33,924 nucleotides of DNA from an uncultured Bacteroidales bacterium (GCA_905234655.1 CAJOJG010000036.1:1-33924); one strand, 5' to 3'; positions 25,020 through 33,424 are shown, numbered from the stretch's first letter. Notes: generated by a model from the letters alone, not told the origin. Translations and numbers: made by a program.

Positions 25020-27287
25020 ATGGAAATTAACGTTTTAGCCAAGATATTAGAGGCGAAAAAGATTTATGGAAACACGGCGTTGAGCGCCGAGAGGATTATA
25101 ATCAGAGCCGCCAACGCCGCCGCGCTGCCCGATTCGGTGTACTTCGACCTGCGCCGCTTCAAGGACCCCGCCGACCCGATTGGGCGGATGTACAAGATGG
25201 GCGTCAGGATATTCGTGGTAACTACCAACGGCGACGCGCTCTCGCGGAAGTACCCGGGCGCGGCGTTCGTCCATGTCGCCAACATCAACACCGCCATCAA
25301 CGCCTACATCGTCGCCACAATGGAATCGTACAAAGGCCGCGTCGTAGCCGTACCACAGCGCGGCGGCAATTGTTGCCTAAAAGACTGGATGCACACCCTG
25401 TTGAGCGCGGGGCACACCGTGTTTGCCACCACGAGGTACGTCGATGAACTGGACTTCATCGAAAACGTCAGCGACATCGCCCCCGACTTCGACTATGCCG
25501 TCTGCGAAATCCCCGACCAGTACCAATTCCACTGCATCTCGCGCATCGAGCAACGCGACACCGTAACGTGGGACGATTCGGATTTTGACATCAACTACAC
25601 CCTCACCGAGACCAACGCCAAAATCGCGCTCAAAGGCCGTGGCAGCGACATCGCCGTTACAATCCCATTCTGCGACCAAATCCACGCTGAGGACGCCGCG
25701 CACTGCCTCTGTTACCTCGTCAAGGAAGGTCTGTACCGCCCCGAAGTGCACGACAAGATTTTCGCGACGCTCGCCATCCCCGACGGCCAAATCAAGATGC
25801 GCGACGCAGACCTCAATATCGGCATAATATCCTGTTTTTCAACCGTCAACAACATATATTCCATATCCAAGACGTTCGACTTCCTCGCGCGCCAGCACCA
25901 GTACGAACAGCGGGCGGCGGTAATCGTCAACCCCGAAATGGAAAACCTCACGAAAGCCGAATTTTTTGCGCAACTATTTTTCCTCGCCAAAAGCGCCGGC
26001 ATCCGCAAAATCGTCTTCATCGGCTACTTTGAGCAAATCCCGCACGACGACGACATCCGCATCACCAAATACGACACCGCGCAGGACTACATCGACAATT
26101 TTGACTACAACGCCCACCGCAGTTGCGGAATCATATTCAAGGGGCGCAAGTACGACGACTTCGCCGACGTTTTCGATTTTTTCAACATCGGCAACCACGA
26201 CACCGTCCTCGAAGTGAGCCTGACGGCGTTGAAGCACAACCTCAACTATTACCGCTCGCTACTCGAACCCAAGACCAAAATGATTGCGATGGTCAAGGCC
26301 AATTGTTACGGGGCGGGCTCGTACCAAATCTGCAACACCCTTCAAAACAACGCCGTCGATTACCTCTGCGTGGCGTTTGCGGAAGAAGGCATAGCACTGA
26401 GGCTCAGGAATATAACGCTTCCCATAATGGTCATGAACTATGACGGGCGCAATTACAAACAGTTGGCGAACTACCGCCTTGAACCGGTCCTGTTTTCCAC
26501 CGAGCGCACCCGTAATTTCATCGAAATCCTTCGCGCCAGAGGCATCCGCAATTACCCCGTCCACATCAAACTCGACACCGGTATGCACCGCTCGGGATTC
26601 ATGGCGGAAGAGTTGGAAGAATTTTGCACATTGGTCAACGACAGCGGCGACATCCTCGACTTGAAATCGATGTTCACGCATTTTGTAGCCGCTGACGACG
26701 AGGCCGAGGACAAGTTTTCGGAATTGCAGGAACGCCGTTTTATGACTATGGCCGACACCATCTGCCGCCTGACGGGTCGCAATCCTATGCGCCACATCTG
26801 CAATTCGGTTGGTATCGAGAGGCTCACGCAATACCAGCACGACATGGTGCGCCTCGGCATCGGCCTCTACGGCGTGGCATACGAGGCGACGGACAAGCTG
26901 ATGGGCATCTCAAAATGGAAGACCAACATCGTGCAAATCAAGCACATCGACGTTCCCGAGACTGTGGGTTACAACCGTCGCGGCAAGATAGACCGCCCCT
27001 CGCGCATCGCCCTCATCCCGGTAGGCTACGCCGACGGCCTCAACCGCAAGTATGGCAACGGCAACCTCATGGTGGAAGTCAACGGACGCCGCGCCCCCAT
27101 CATCGGCAACATCTGCATGGACATGTGCATGGTCAACATCACGGGCATCGACTGCCGCGTCGGCGACGAGGTCGTCATCTTCGGCTCAAACACCAAGCTC
27201 ATCGAAATGGCGCAGTCCATCGGCACCATCCCCTACGAAATCCTTACCGGCATCGCCCAGCGGGTCAAGAGGGTATATGTGGAATAA
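25020..27287 (+). CDS. alr: MurF-Alr fusion: intact alanine racemase, degenerate MurF half
   Basis: 755 residues. Bacteroidota commonly fuse UDP-MurNAc-tripeptide:D-Ala-D-Ala ligase (MurF) to alanine racemase (Alr), at about 810-830 residues. The C-terminal half (from about residue 400) has both Alr catalytic residues: Lys426 in MVKANCYGAG (PLP Schiff base) and Tyr670 in PVGYADGLNR, plus HIKLDTGMHRSGF, RHICNSVGIERL and GNICMDMCMVN. The N-terminal half aligns in layout to MurF, but where TGSNGKT should be it has PQRGGNCCLKDW (112-123), so the ATP P-loop is lost. The AGISEPGEM-like segment and NDSYNSD (here SCFSTVNN) are also gone. It should make D-alanine but not the MurF product, so another murF is expected elsewhere. 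Confidence 0.92.
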   Translation: MEINVLAKILEAKKIYGNTALSAERIIIRAANAAALPDSVYFDLRRFKDPADPIGRMYKMGVRIFVVTTNGDALSRKYPGAAFVHVANINTAINAYIVATMESYKGRVVAVPQRGGNCCLKDWMHTLLSAGHTVFATTRYVDELDFIENVSDIAPDFDYAVCEIPDQYQFHCISRIEQRDTVTWDDSDFDINYTLTETNAKIALKGRGSDIAVTIPFCDQIHAEDAAHCLCYLVKEGLYRPEVHDKIFATLAIPDGQIKMRDADLNIGIISCFSTVNNIYSISKTFDFLARQHQYEQRAAVIVNPEMENLTKAEFFAQLFFLAKSAGIRKIVFIGYFEQIPHDDDIRITKYDTAQDYIDNFDYNAHRSCGIIFKGRKYDDFADVFDFFNIGNHDTVLEVSLTALKHNLNYYRSLLEPKTKMIAMVKANCYGAGSYQICNTLQNNAVDYLCVAFAEEGIALRLRNITLPIMVMNYDGRNYKQLANYRLEPVLFSTERTRNFIEILRARGIRNYPVHIKLDTGMHRSGFMAEELEEFCTLVNDSGDILDLKSMFTHFVAADDEAEDKFSELQERRFMTMADTICRLTGRNPMRHICNSVGIERLTQYQHDMVRLGIGLYGVAYEATDKLMGISKWKTNIVQIKHIDVPETVGYNRRGKIDRPSRIALIPVGYADGLNRKYGNGNLMVEVNGRRAPIIGNICMDMCMVNITGIDCRVGDEVVIFGSNTKLIEMAQSIGTIPYEILTGIAQRVKRVYVE

Positions 27288-27291
27288 AACT

Positions 27292-27375
27292 TGCAGTGTA
27301 TAGACTGCAAAATTTTTGAAATTATGCAGTGTATAGACTGCAATTTTTCTAAAAATATGCAGTGTATAGACTGCA
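27292..27375 (+). repeat. Three 18-bp palindromes with exact 33-bp period
   Basis: TGCAGTGTATAGACTGCA occurs identically at 27292-27309, 27325-27342 and 27358-27375. Each has arms TGCAGT/ACTGCA around GTATAG. The two spacers are 15 bp, AT-rich and different from each other. The array begins 4 bases after the alr stop and ends 112 bases before the second DUF4143 gene. It could be an operator array on one face of the helix, a plasmid-iteron-like or selfish repeat, or a set of RNA hairpins. Confidence 0.9.
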
Positions 27376-27421
27376 AATATTCTTGAAAAAAAATGAAAAA
27401 ACTTGTCTTCAAAAAATATTT

Positions 27422-27456
27422 TATACAAATTTGGAATTACATTCCGAAATTGTATA
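27422..27456 (+). repeat. Left 35-bp imperfect palindrome flanking the DUF4143 gene
   Basis: Arms TATACAAATTTGGAAT (27422-27437) and ATTCCGAAATTGTATA (27441-27456) with a 3-bp centre and two mismatched pairs. The same element recurs at 28737-28771 beyond the gene. It overlaps the promoter of the ATPase gene, so it could act as an operator. Confidence 0.85.
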
Positions 27457-27462
27457 ACTTTG
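27430..27462 (+). promoter_or_regulatory. Promoter of the second DUF4143 gene
   Basis: TTTG (27430-27433), 21 bases, then TAACTTTG (27455-27462), a match to the Bacteroides consensus, 25 bases before the ATG at 27488. The -33 box lies inside the left arm of the palindrome and the -7 box starts at the end of its right arm. Confidence 0.7.
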
Positions 27463-27487
27463 CGCCGTATAACCAACGTAAACGATT

Positions 27488-28705
27488 ATGGCATACATCA
27501 AAAGAATAATTGAGGAGCATTTGTCGTATTTGGCAAAACATTTTCCCGTTATTGCGGTTACGGGAGCAAGGCAGACTGGCAAGACCACCGTTATGAAACA
27601 GGTATTTGGCGGGATGGAGGGCATCAAATATGTTACGCTCGACTATCCCGTGATAAGAAATTTGGCGCAGAAAGACCCCGAACTTTTTTTGCAGCAATAT
27701 CCGGCTCCTGTCATCATTGACGAGGTGCAGTACGCGCCACAGCTGTTCCCGTACATCAAAATTCGCGTTGACAACAACCGGATAAACGGTCAGTATTTCC
27801 TTACAGGGTCGCAAATGTTTCATTTGATGCACAATGTGAGCGAATCGCTGGCGGGCAGGGCGGCGGTGTTGTCGCTTTATTCGATGAGCCGTGCAGAGAT
27901 AGCGGGCGGCGTGGAGAAACCTTTTTTGCCTATTAACGACTTCCATGCCAATTCCGACGAAACCATCACTTCCGTTTTCGACAAAATATACAGGGGAGGT
28001 ATGCCACAGATGGTGGAAGACAAAGAACTTAGCCCCGAAACTTTTTTTGGCGGATACGTCCAGACCTATATAGAACGCGACATCCGCGACCTGTTGGAGA
28101 TAAAAAAAGAGTCTGAATTTCTGCGTTTTATATCGTGCACGGCGGCGCGCACGGGGCAGGAACTCAATCTAAACAACATGGCCAAGGATACGGGAATCGA
28201 CTCCAAGACCGCCGAGCGTTGGCTCTCGCTCCTTACCACATCAGGATTGGTGTATCTTCTCAATCCGTATTCCGGCAACACGGTAAAGCGCATCGTCAAA
28301 CGTCCAAAACTCTATTTCATGGACACGGGATTGGCTTGTTATCTCAGTTATTGGAATAGTCCCCGCGCACTGGAAAATTCTGCGATGGCGGGCGCGATGT
28401 TTGAGACATACGTGGTTTCCGAAATCATCAAACAGTACTCCAACCGTGACATAAACGTCAAAAGCCGCCTTTCGTATTACCGCGACAACAACGGCACTGA
28501 AATTGACCTTTTGATTGAGGACAACGGAACTATCTATCCCATAGAGATTAAGAAAAGTGCCGACCCAGGCAATGCCGCGTTGAAAAATTTTAAAGTACTG
28601 TCTGATTTTCAGGGGAAGGCTGGCAATGGCGCGGTCATTTGCCTGTCGCCTGTGGTCTGTCCGCTCGACTCAAAAAACAAAATAGTCCCCGTTGGAGTCA
28701 TCTAA
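27488..28705 (+). CDS. AAA ATPase with C-terminal DUF4143 domain (second copy)
   Basis: 405 residues. Walker A GARQTGKT at residues 26-33, Walker B-like PVIIDEVQYAPQL, sensor FLTGSQMFHLM, a GGMPQMV turn, a winged-helix region (NLNNMAKDTGIDSKTAERWL) and a DUF4143 C-terminus with TEIDLLIEDNG...YPIEIKKS, the same E-x-D...E-x-K layout as the gene at 41. It is a different subfamily from that gene (alignable mainly at motifs). It is bracketed by two 35-bp palindromes and preceded by the 18-bp palindrome array, which suggests a self-contained cassette. Biological role of the family is unknown; a mobile or defence-related function is speculation. Confidence 0.9.
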   Translation: MAYIKRIIEEHLSYLAKHFPVIAVTGARQTGKTTVMKQVFGGMEGIKYVTLDYPVIRNLAQKDPELFLQQYPAPVIIDEVQYAPQLFPYIKIRVDNNRINGQYFLTGSQMFHLMHNVSESLAGRAAVLSLYSMSRAEIAGGVEKPFLPINDFHANSDETITSVFDKIYRGGMPQMVEDKELSPETFFGGYVQTYIERDIRDLLEIKKESEFLRFISCTAARTGQELNLNNMAKDTGIDSKTAERWLSLLTTSGLVYLLNPYSGNTVKRIVKRPKLYFMDTGLACYLSYWNSPRALENSAMAGAMFETYVVSEIIKQYSNRDINVKSRLSYYRDNNGTEIDLLIEDNGTIYPIEIKKSADPGNAALKNFKVLSDFQGKAGNGAVICLSPVVCPLDSKNKIVPVGVI

Positions 28706-28736
28706 CTTTCTCTTATACAACCATCTGCACGATTTT

Positions 28737-28771
28737 TATACAAATTTGGAATACCATTCCTAATTTGTATA
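28737..28771 (+). repeat. Right 35-bp imperfect palindrome flanking the DUF4143 gene
   Basis: Arms TATACAAATTTGGAAT (28737-28752) and ATTCCTAATTTGTATA (28756-28771) with a 3-bp centre and one mismatched pair. The left arm is identical to that of the copy at 27422. It begins 31 bases after the ATPase stop codon. No -7 box follows it, so unlike the left copy it is not a promoter element. Confidence 0.85.
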
Positions 28772-28795
28772 AAACATTTATATATTACTGATTAG

Positions 28796-28888
28796 CAAAT
28801 AGATAAAGAGGTTTCCTTTTGGATTAACTACGACGTTGAGGAGTTCTATGCCGTTGTTGAGGTGCTCAATAAAACAAACTCATCGTAA
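28796..28888 (+). pseudogene. Possible 3' fragment of an unidentified gene
   Basis: A 30-codon open stretch without a start codon reads DKEVSFWINYDVEEFYAVVE and ends LNKTNSS-stop. The composition looks coding, but it is bounded upstream by a stop and by the right palindrome at 28737-28771. It may be the tail of a gene interrupted when the DUF4143 cassette arrived. Not recognised; low confidence. Confidence 0.3.
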
Positions 28889-28914
28889 GATTATATATAG
28901 TGGAATTAAACTTT

Positions 28915-28954
28915 TTTTACATTTCGACATCCATTAAAGAACCGTAATGTAAAA
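28915..28954 (+). promoter_or_regulatory. 9-bp inverted repeat in the leader of the barrel gene
   Basis: TTTTACATT (28915-28923) pairs perfectly with AATGTAAAA (28946-28954), ending 9 bases before the ATG at 28964. A partial -7 box (TACATTTC) overlaps its left arm. It may be an operator or an RNA hairpin controlling the start; neither is shown. Confidence 0.35.
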
Positions 28955-28963
28955 TCGTGATCT

Positions 28964-31370
28964 ATGAAAAAAATCATTCTATTAATGCTAATGGCAGTCA
29001 TGACGGTAGCCACGGCACATGGGCAGGAGCGTGCAATCTCGGGCGTAGTCATTGACGGCGACACGAAAGAGCCGGCGTACCAGGCAACTGTGAGGCTGCT
29101 GAAAGCCACAGACAGCACACTGATAACAGGCTCAATCACCGACGACCGAGGACTATTCTCAATGAACGCGCCATCGGACGGCAAATTCATCATAAAAATC
29201 ACAAGCGTCGGTTTCGACCCGTTAATCAAAGACATAGAAGTCAAGCAGGGCAAAAACCTAAGGCTCGGCAAATTAGTGATAACCCCGGCATCAGTGTTGC
29301 TTGAAGAAGCAAAAGTCACCGCCTACACAAACAAGATGACCGTAAAAAAAGACACATTCGTCTATAACGCCGACGCATTCCGCACTCCCGAAGGCTCTGC
29401 AATCGAGGAACTTGTCAAGAAACTCCCTGGCGCGGAAGTCGACGACGACGGAAAGATAACAATCAACGGAAAAGAAGTCAAAAAAATTCTTGTGGACGGC
29501 AAGGAGTTCATGACCGGCGACACAAAGACCGCCATGAAAAACCTGCCCTCCTCCATTGTCAACAAGGTGAAGGCATACGACCAAAAGAGCGACCTCGCGC
29601 GCATAACGGGCATCGAGGACGGCAATGAGGAGACAGTGCTTGACTTCGGACTAAAGCCAGGAATGAACAAAGGCCTGTTCTCGAACTTGGACTTGGGACT
29701 AGGCACTCACAGCCGGTACTCATGGAACGGAATGATGTCATATTTCACTGACAGACACCGTATTATGCTCATGACAAACGCCAACAACGTGGGCGACCGT
29801 GGCTTTGGCGGCGGTAGAGGCGGACGCAGCGGCGGCAATGGACTGAACTCCTCAAAAATGGTCGGGCTGAACTACAATTTTGAGGAAAAGAAAAAACTCA
29901 AAATCGACGGCAGCATACGCTGGAACCACAGCGACGGCGACGTATTCAGCAAACAGTCCGTGGAAAGTTTTGTAAGCCGCGCGGGGGCGTTTTCAAACAC
30001 AATAAACCAAAAATACACACGCTCAGACAGTTGGAACTTCCAAGGAAAGTTAGAGTGGCAGCCGGACACAGCCACAAACATAATGTTCAGACCCACGGTC
30101 TCCGTCACAAAAAACGACGGCGACTCATACGGCAGCTCGGCGTCATACAACGACGACCCGTACCAGTATGTCTTTGACCCATTGGAACTTGTGTCAATAG
30201 AAAAACTCGCCTCCGACAGCCTGATGGTCAACCGCCGCACAAACAGCAACCTCTCCTACGGCGCGAACACGAACCTCAAAGGCACGTTCCAAATCAACCG
30301 GCGGCTTAGCAACGACGGGCGAAACCTGACGCTACGGGGCGAAGGCGGATATACCGACACGGAGAACAAGAGCATATCCACAAGCGACCTGATACTCTAC
30401 CAAATCCAGACGGCGGCTGGCAACGACTCGACATACTACACGAACCGCTATAACCTCACGCCGTCCCAAAATTGGAACTACACAATCCAAGTCGCTTATA
30501 GCGAGCCACTAAGGCAACCCCGGTCTAAAACCGTCGTTCACCAACAACCTCAGAATCAGCTACAACACCTATATCCGGAACCACATGCGCACAATAATGG
30601 CGTTTGTTAACATGAACACTACCAATAATTCCATCTCGAAGATGGTCACATACGACGAGAAGACCGGCGGACGCACCACGCGCCCCGAGAACATCAACGG
30701 CAACTGGGGCTTGAACTCCGGCTTCATGTTCAACACCGCCATCGACACCGCCGGAATATGGAACGTGAACACCTTCACGATGTATAACTACAACAACTAT
30801 GTCGGCTACCTGTTCCAGGATTTTATCAACAAGAAGAACACGACCCACACGAACACCGTGATGGAGCGGCTGCAAGGCACATGGCGCAAAGGCTGGGTGG
30901 AGATTGCGCTCGACGGCGGCATTAACTACACCCACACACGCAACGAGTTGCAGAGCCAGAGCAACCTCGACACAAAGCAATCCTCATACGGCGGCTCTGT
31001 CAACGTCTTCACCCCGTGGGGCGGCAGCATCGCCACCGACATTCACAACCAAAGCCGCCGTGGCTATAACGACAACTCGATGAACACCGACGAGCTTGTG
31101 TGGAACATGCAAATCTCCCAAAGTTTCCTCAAGGGCAAACCGCTCACAGTCTCGTTGCAGTTCTACGACCTCCTGAAGAACCTCAGCAGCTACAGCCGCA
31201 CAATCTCCGCAATGCAACGCAGCGATGTCGAGTACAACACCATAAACTCATACATCATGCTTCATGTCATCTACCGCTTCAATATCTTTGGCGGCAAGGA
31301 CGCACGCAGTCAAGGCGGGTTCCCTGGCGGTCCCGGCGGATTTCCAGGCAGTCGTGGCGGACGACCATGA
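28964..31370 (+). pseudogene. TonB-receptor-like outer-membrane beta-barrel gene with internal deletion and frameshift
   Basis: The first frame encodes a signal peptide (to about AHG-Q), a carboxypeptidase-regulatory-like domain (ISGVVIDGDTKEPAYQATVR), a plug-like region (PEGSAIEELVKKLPGAEVDD, ITINGKEVKKILVDGKEF) and barrel strands up to NWNYTIQVAYSEPL near 30511. The frame is then lost and stops at 30610. In the +1 frame from 30513 the family motif GNPGLKPSFTNN appears and continues to 31370, ending in a Gly-rich tail (GGFPGGPGGFPG). In intact OMP_b-brl_3 family proteins these two motifs are, as I recall, separated by roughly 150-200 residues of barrel, so sequence is missing as well as out of frame. 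A strand-swapped short barrel is unlikely; a pseudogene is most likely, or an assembly error. Confidence 0.75.
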
Positions 31371-31376
31371 TTCTCA

Positions 31377-31493
31377 TAAACACACAGAGATACAGAGACA
31401 CACAGAGGGCACAGAGTTTTTTTCATTCTCTGTGCCCTCCATGTATTATCTCTGTGTACTCTGTGAGTATAACCTCTGTGGTCTCTGTGTTTC
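31377..31493. terminator. CACAGAG-rich long hairpin between convergent genes
   Basis: A central perfect stem AGGGCACAGAG (31406-31416) and CTCTGTGCCCT (31428-31438) has a T-rich 11-nt loop. It is extended by imperfect outer arms built of repeated CACAGAG on the left and CTCTGTG on the right, covering almost the whole gap between the barrel gene (+) and htrA (-). It probably terminates both. This kind of CACAGAG repeat is scattered between genes in many bacterial genomes. Confidence 0.6.
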
Positions 31494-31496
31494 TAA

Positions 31497-32966
31497 CTAC
31501 ATTCCGAAGGCGTAGTATGCCGCGCGGCCGTTGGGGTAGATGCCTTCAACGTAGACACCGCCTTTGACATTCTTGATTATCTTCTCGATGTCGTCGATGG
31601 TGTTGATTGTCGTGTTGTTGATTTCGGTGATGATGAAGCCCTTTCGGATTCCTGCGCTAAGGAGTTTGCCGGACTGGAGGTCTGTGACCTGTACACCATT
31701 GCTGAGATGAAGTTCCTTGAGGTCGGACTTTGACAATTCTTCAAACGACGCGCCAAGTACGTCCATGGCCTTGCGTGTGGAGATTTCGGTGTTGTTGTTC
31801 TGGTTCTTGAAGGTCAACTCCGTGGTCTGACGCTTGCCGTTGCGCGAATATGCGACAGTGGCAGTATTGCCCGGGCGGAACTGTGACACAGCCTCCTGGA
31901 GTTCGGCGACAGTGTTTGTGCTCTTGCCGTTAATGCCGAGGATTATGTCGCCCTTCTCAATACCTGCATCAGCAGCAGCCGAGCCTTTGTTGACGGATTC
32001 AACGTACACGCCGTTGATTTTGGGCAGGTTGTTCTCCCTTGCCAACTCGGGTGTTACCTCCGAAATCATGATGCCCAAGAGCGCGCGCTGTACCGTGCCG
32101 TATTCCAAGAGGTCTGCGATTACCTTCTGGACAATGCTTACCGGAACTGCGAATGCGTATCCGGCAAAATTGCCTGTCTGTGAGGCTATTGCGGTGTTGA
32201 TGCCCACGAGTTTTCCGTCAGTGTTGACTAATGCGCCGCCCGAGTTTCCGGGGTTGACGGCGGCATCTGTCTGTATGAACGATTCTATCGCGCCGGCCTT
32301 GTGGTCGAGGATGTTGATGTTACGCGCCTTCGCGCTGACGATGCCGGAAGTTACGGTCGATGTCAGGTTAAAGGGGTTGCCGATTGCCATGACCCACTCG
32401 CCGACCTTGAGGTTGTCGCTGTTGCCAAACGGGATTACGGTGAGCGAATCCGCGTCGATTTTCAGCAGTGCGATGTCTGTCTGCGGGTCGCGGCCTATGA
32501 GGGTCGCCTCGTATGAGCGGCGGTCGTTAAGCACCACTTCTATAGAGGTCGAGTTCTCGATGACGTGGTTGTTTGTGACGATATATCCGTCCTTGCTGAT
32601 TATCACGCCCGAGCCCGATGCCTGCTGCGGCTGTGCGGGCTGCTGTGGCACTCCGAAGAAGAACTGGTAGAACGGGTCGGAGGAGTAGCCCTGGCTGCTG
32701 CTTTCGTACAGGGTCTTCACGTGAACTACGCCGTCGATACATTTTTCGGCGGCAGAGGTGAACTCGGTCGGTGTCGCCGATGTGAAATATGTAGGTATCG
32801 ACGGCGCTGACTGGGACTGTGAATCGTTGACCTGCGCCGAAGTCAAGGCTTCAGCGTTGTCAGACTTGTTGCTGAGCGCGCCTGTGATGGCGTAACCTGC
32901 CATGCCGCCAGCTAATCCGAGGGCGAGCATGATTGCCGATGTCTTGATGTTGAGATTGTCTTTCAT
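31497..32966 (-). CDS. Periplasmic serine protease of the HtrA/DegQ family
   Basis: 489 residues from the ATG at 32966 (an in-frame ATG at 32996 is possible and would add ten). An N-terminal signal/anchor (AIMLALGLAGGMAGYAITG) precedes a trypsin-like domain with the full triad: His134 in VTNNHVIEN, Asp164 in TDIALLKI and Ser242 in NPGNSGGAL. Two PDZ domains follow (about 275-370 with GVYVESVNKGSAAADAGI, and a shorter one at the C-terminus). HtrA proteases degrade or refold misfolded envelope proteins under stress. A TAnnTTTG box lies 50 bases upstream. Intact and single-gene; it faces the barrel pseudogene across the hairpin repeat. Confidence 0.95.
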   Translation of the reverse strand: MKDNLNIKTSAIMLALGLAGGMAGYAITGALSNKSDNAEALTSAQVNDSQSQSAPSIPTYFTSATPTEFTSAAEKCIDGVVHVKTLYESSSQGYSSDPFYQFFFGVPQQPAQPQQASGSGVIISKDGYIVTNNHVIENSTSIEVVLNDRRSYEATLIGRDPQTDIALLKIDADSLTVIPFGNSDNLKVGEWVMAIGNPFNLTSTVTSGIVSAKARNINILDHKAGAIESFIQTDAAVNPGNSGGALVNTDGKLVGINTAIASQTGNFAGYAFAVPVSIVQKVIADLLEYGTVQRALLGIMISEVTPELARENNLPKINGVYVESVNKGSAAADAGIEKGDIILGINGKSTNTVAELQEAVSQFRPGNTATVAYSRNGKRQTTELTFKNQNNNTEISTRKAMDVLGASFEELSKSDLKELHLSNGVQVTDLQSGKLLSAGIRKGFIITEINNTTINTIDDIEKIIKNVKGGVYVEGIYPNGRAAYYAFGM

Positions 32967-33015
32967 GGTTTTATATTTTTGCTTGTTGTTCAACATTCGT
33001 TTTTGTTTTCTGGGA

Positions 33016-33023
33016 CAAAATTA
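33016..33023 (-). promoter_or_regulatory. Candidate -7 box of htrA
   Basis: TAATTTTG on the minus strand fits TAnnTTTG. The -33 region is T-rich without a clear TTTG. Transcription would begin near 33010, leaving about 44 bases before the ATG at 32966 or about 14 before the ATG at 32996. Confidence 0.45.
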
Positions 33024-33151
33024 TGTACAGTTTTTTTATAAAAAAAATAACTTAACACGGATTAACAAGATTTGTACGTGGTTAAACCTTGCGGCTTTTT
33101 TTCAAAATTTTTTTTAATGTCCACGGTTTCCACGTGCAAAAAAAGCACAAA

Positions 33152-33195
33152 AAAGCGGGCTGGAAGCGCATTTTTCATCGCTTTCAGCCCGCTTT
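33152..33195 (-). terminator. Intrinsic terminator of the 53-residue lipoprotein gene
   Basis: A 17-bp stem (AAAGCGGGCTGGAAGCG with CGCTTTCAGCCCGCTTT, one G-T pair) with a 10-nt loop lies 17 bases after the stop at 33212. On the minus strand it is followed by a T-rich run. Confidence 0.85.
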
Positions 33196-33211
33196 CCCTT
33201 GGAGTTGAGCG

Positions 33212-33373
33212 TCACTTGTCGCCGCCCATGATCATTGAATCTTTTACTTGTTTTGCGACCACGCACGGGTTCTCTGCCTTAGTCTTCTCCGGTGGCCAGC
33301 ATGATGTTGATACTATGGCTATTACCGCTGCCAAAATGAACAACAAAGCGAATATTCTCATGTTCTTTTTCAT
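33212..33373 (-). CDS. Small 53-residue lipoprotein
   Basis: 53 codons beginning MKKNMRIFALLFILAAVIAI, with a lipobox VSTSC (Cys25), then a short polar tail containing WPPEKTKAENPCVVAKQVKD and ending GGDK. The mature part would be only 29 residues, with one further Cys. A full-consensus promoter lies 80 bases upstream and a strong terminator 17 bases downstream, so it is a complete monocistronic unit. Many Bacteroidota small lipoproteins of this size are uncharacterised; an entericidin- or Lpp-like structural role is possible but not shown by sequence. It sits between htrA and kdgK, all on the minus strand. Confidence 0.8.
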   Translation of the reverse strand: MKKNMRIFALLFILAAVIAIVSTSCWPPEKTKAENPCVVAKQVKDSMIMGGDK

Positions 33374-33424
33374 TCTCTTGTAGGTTGTATTGGTTGTGAC
33401 TAAACTAAAGTGTTATTATTCTAA

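Noticed and set aside
27292..27375. Three regularly spaced repeats could be a mini CRISPR array.
   Set aside because: The repeats are 18-bp palindromes, spacers are only 15 bp and low-complexity AT-rich, and no cas gene is near.
30509..30515. CTA-AGG-C at the frame break resembles the yeast Ty1 +1 frameshift heptamer CTT-AGG-C.
   Set aside because: That mechanism depends on yeast tRNA levels, and family comparison suggests barrel sequence is missing at the junction, so a deletion scar is the simpler account.
33072..33383. A 103-codon + strand frame opposite the small lipoprotein.
   Set aside because: It runs through the terminator hairpin and is antisense to a gene with promoter, lipobox and terminator; its protein shows no recognisable features.
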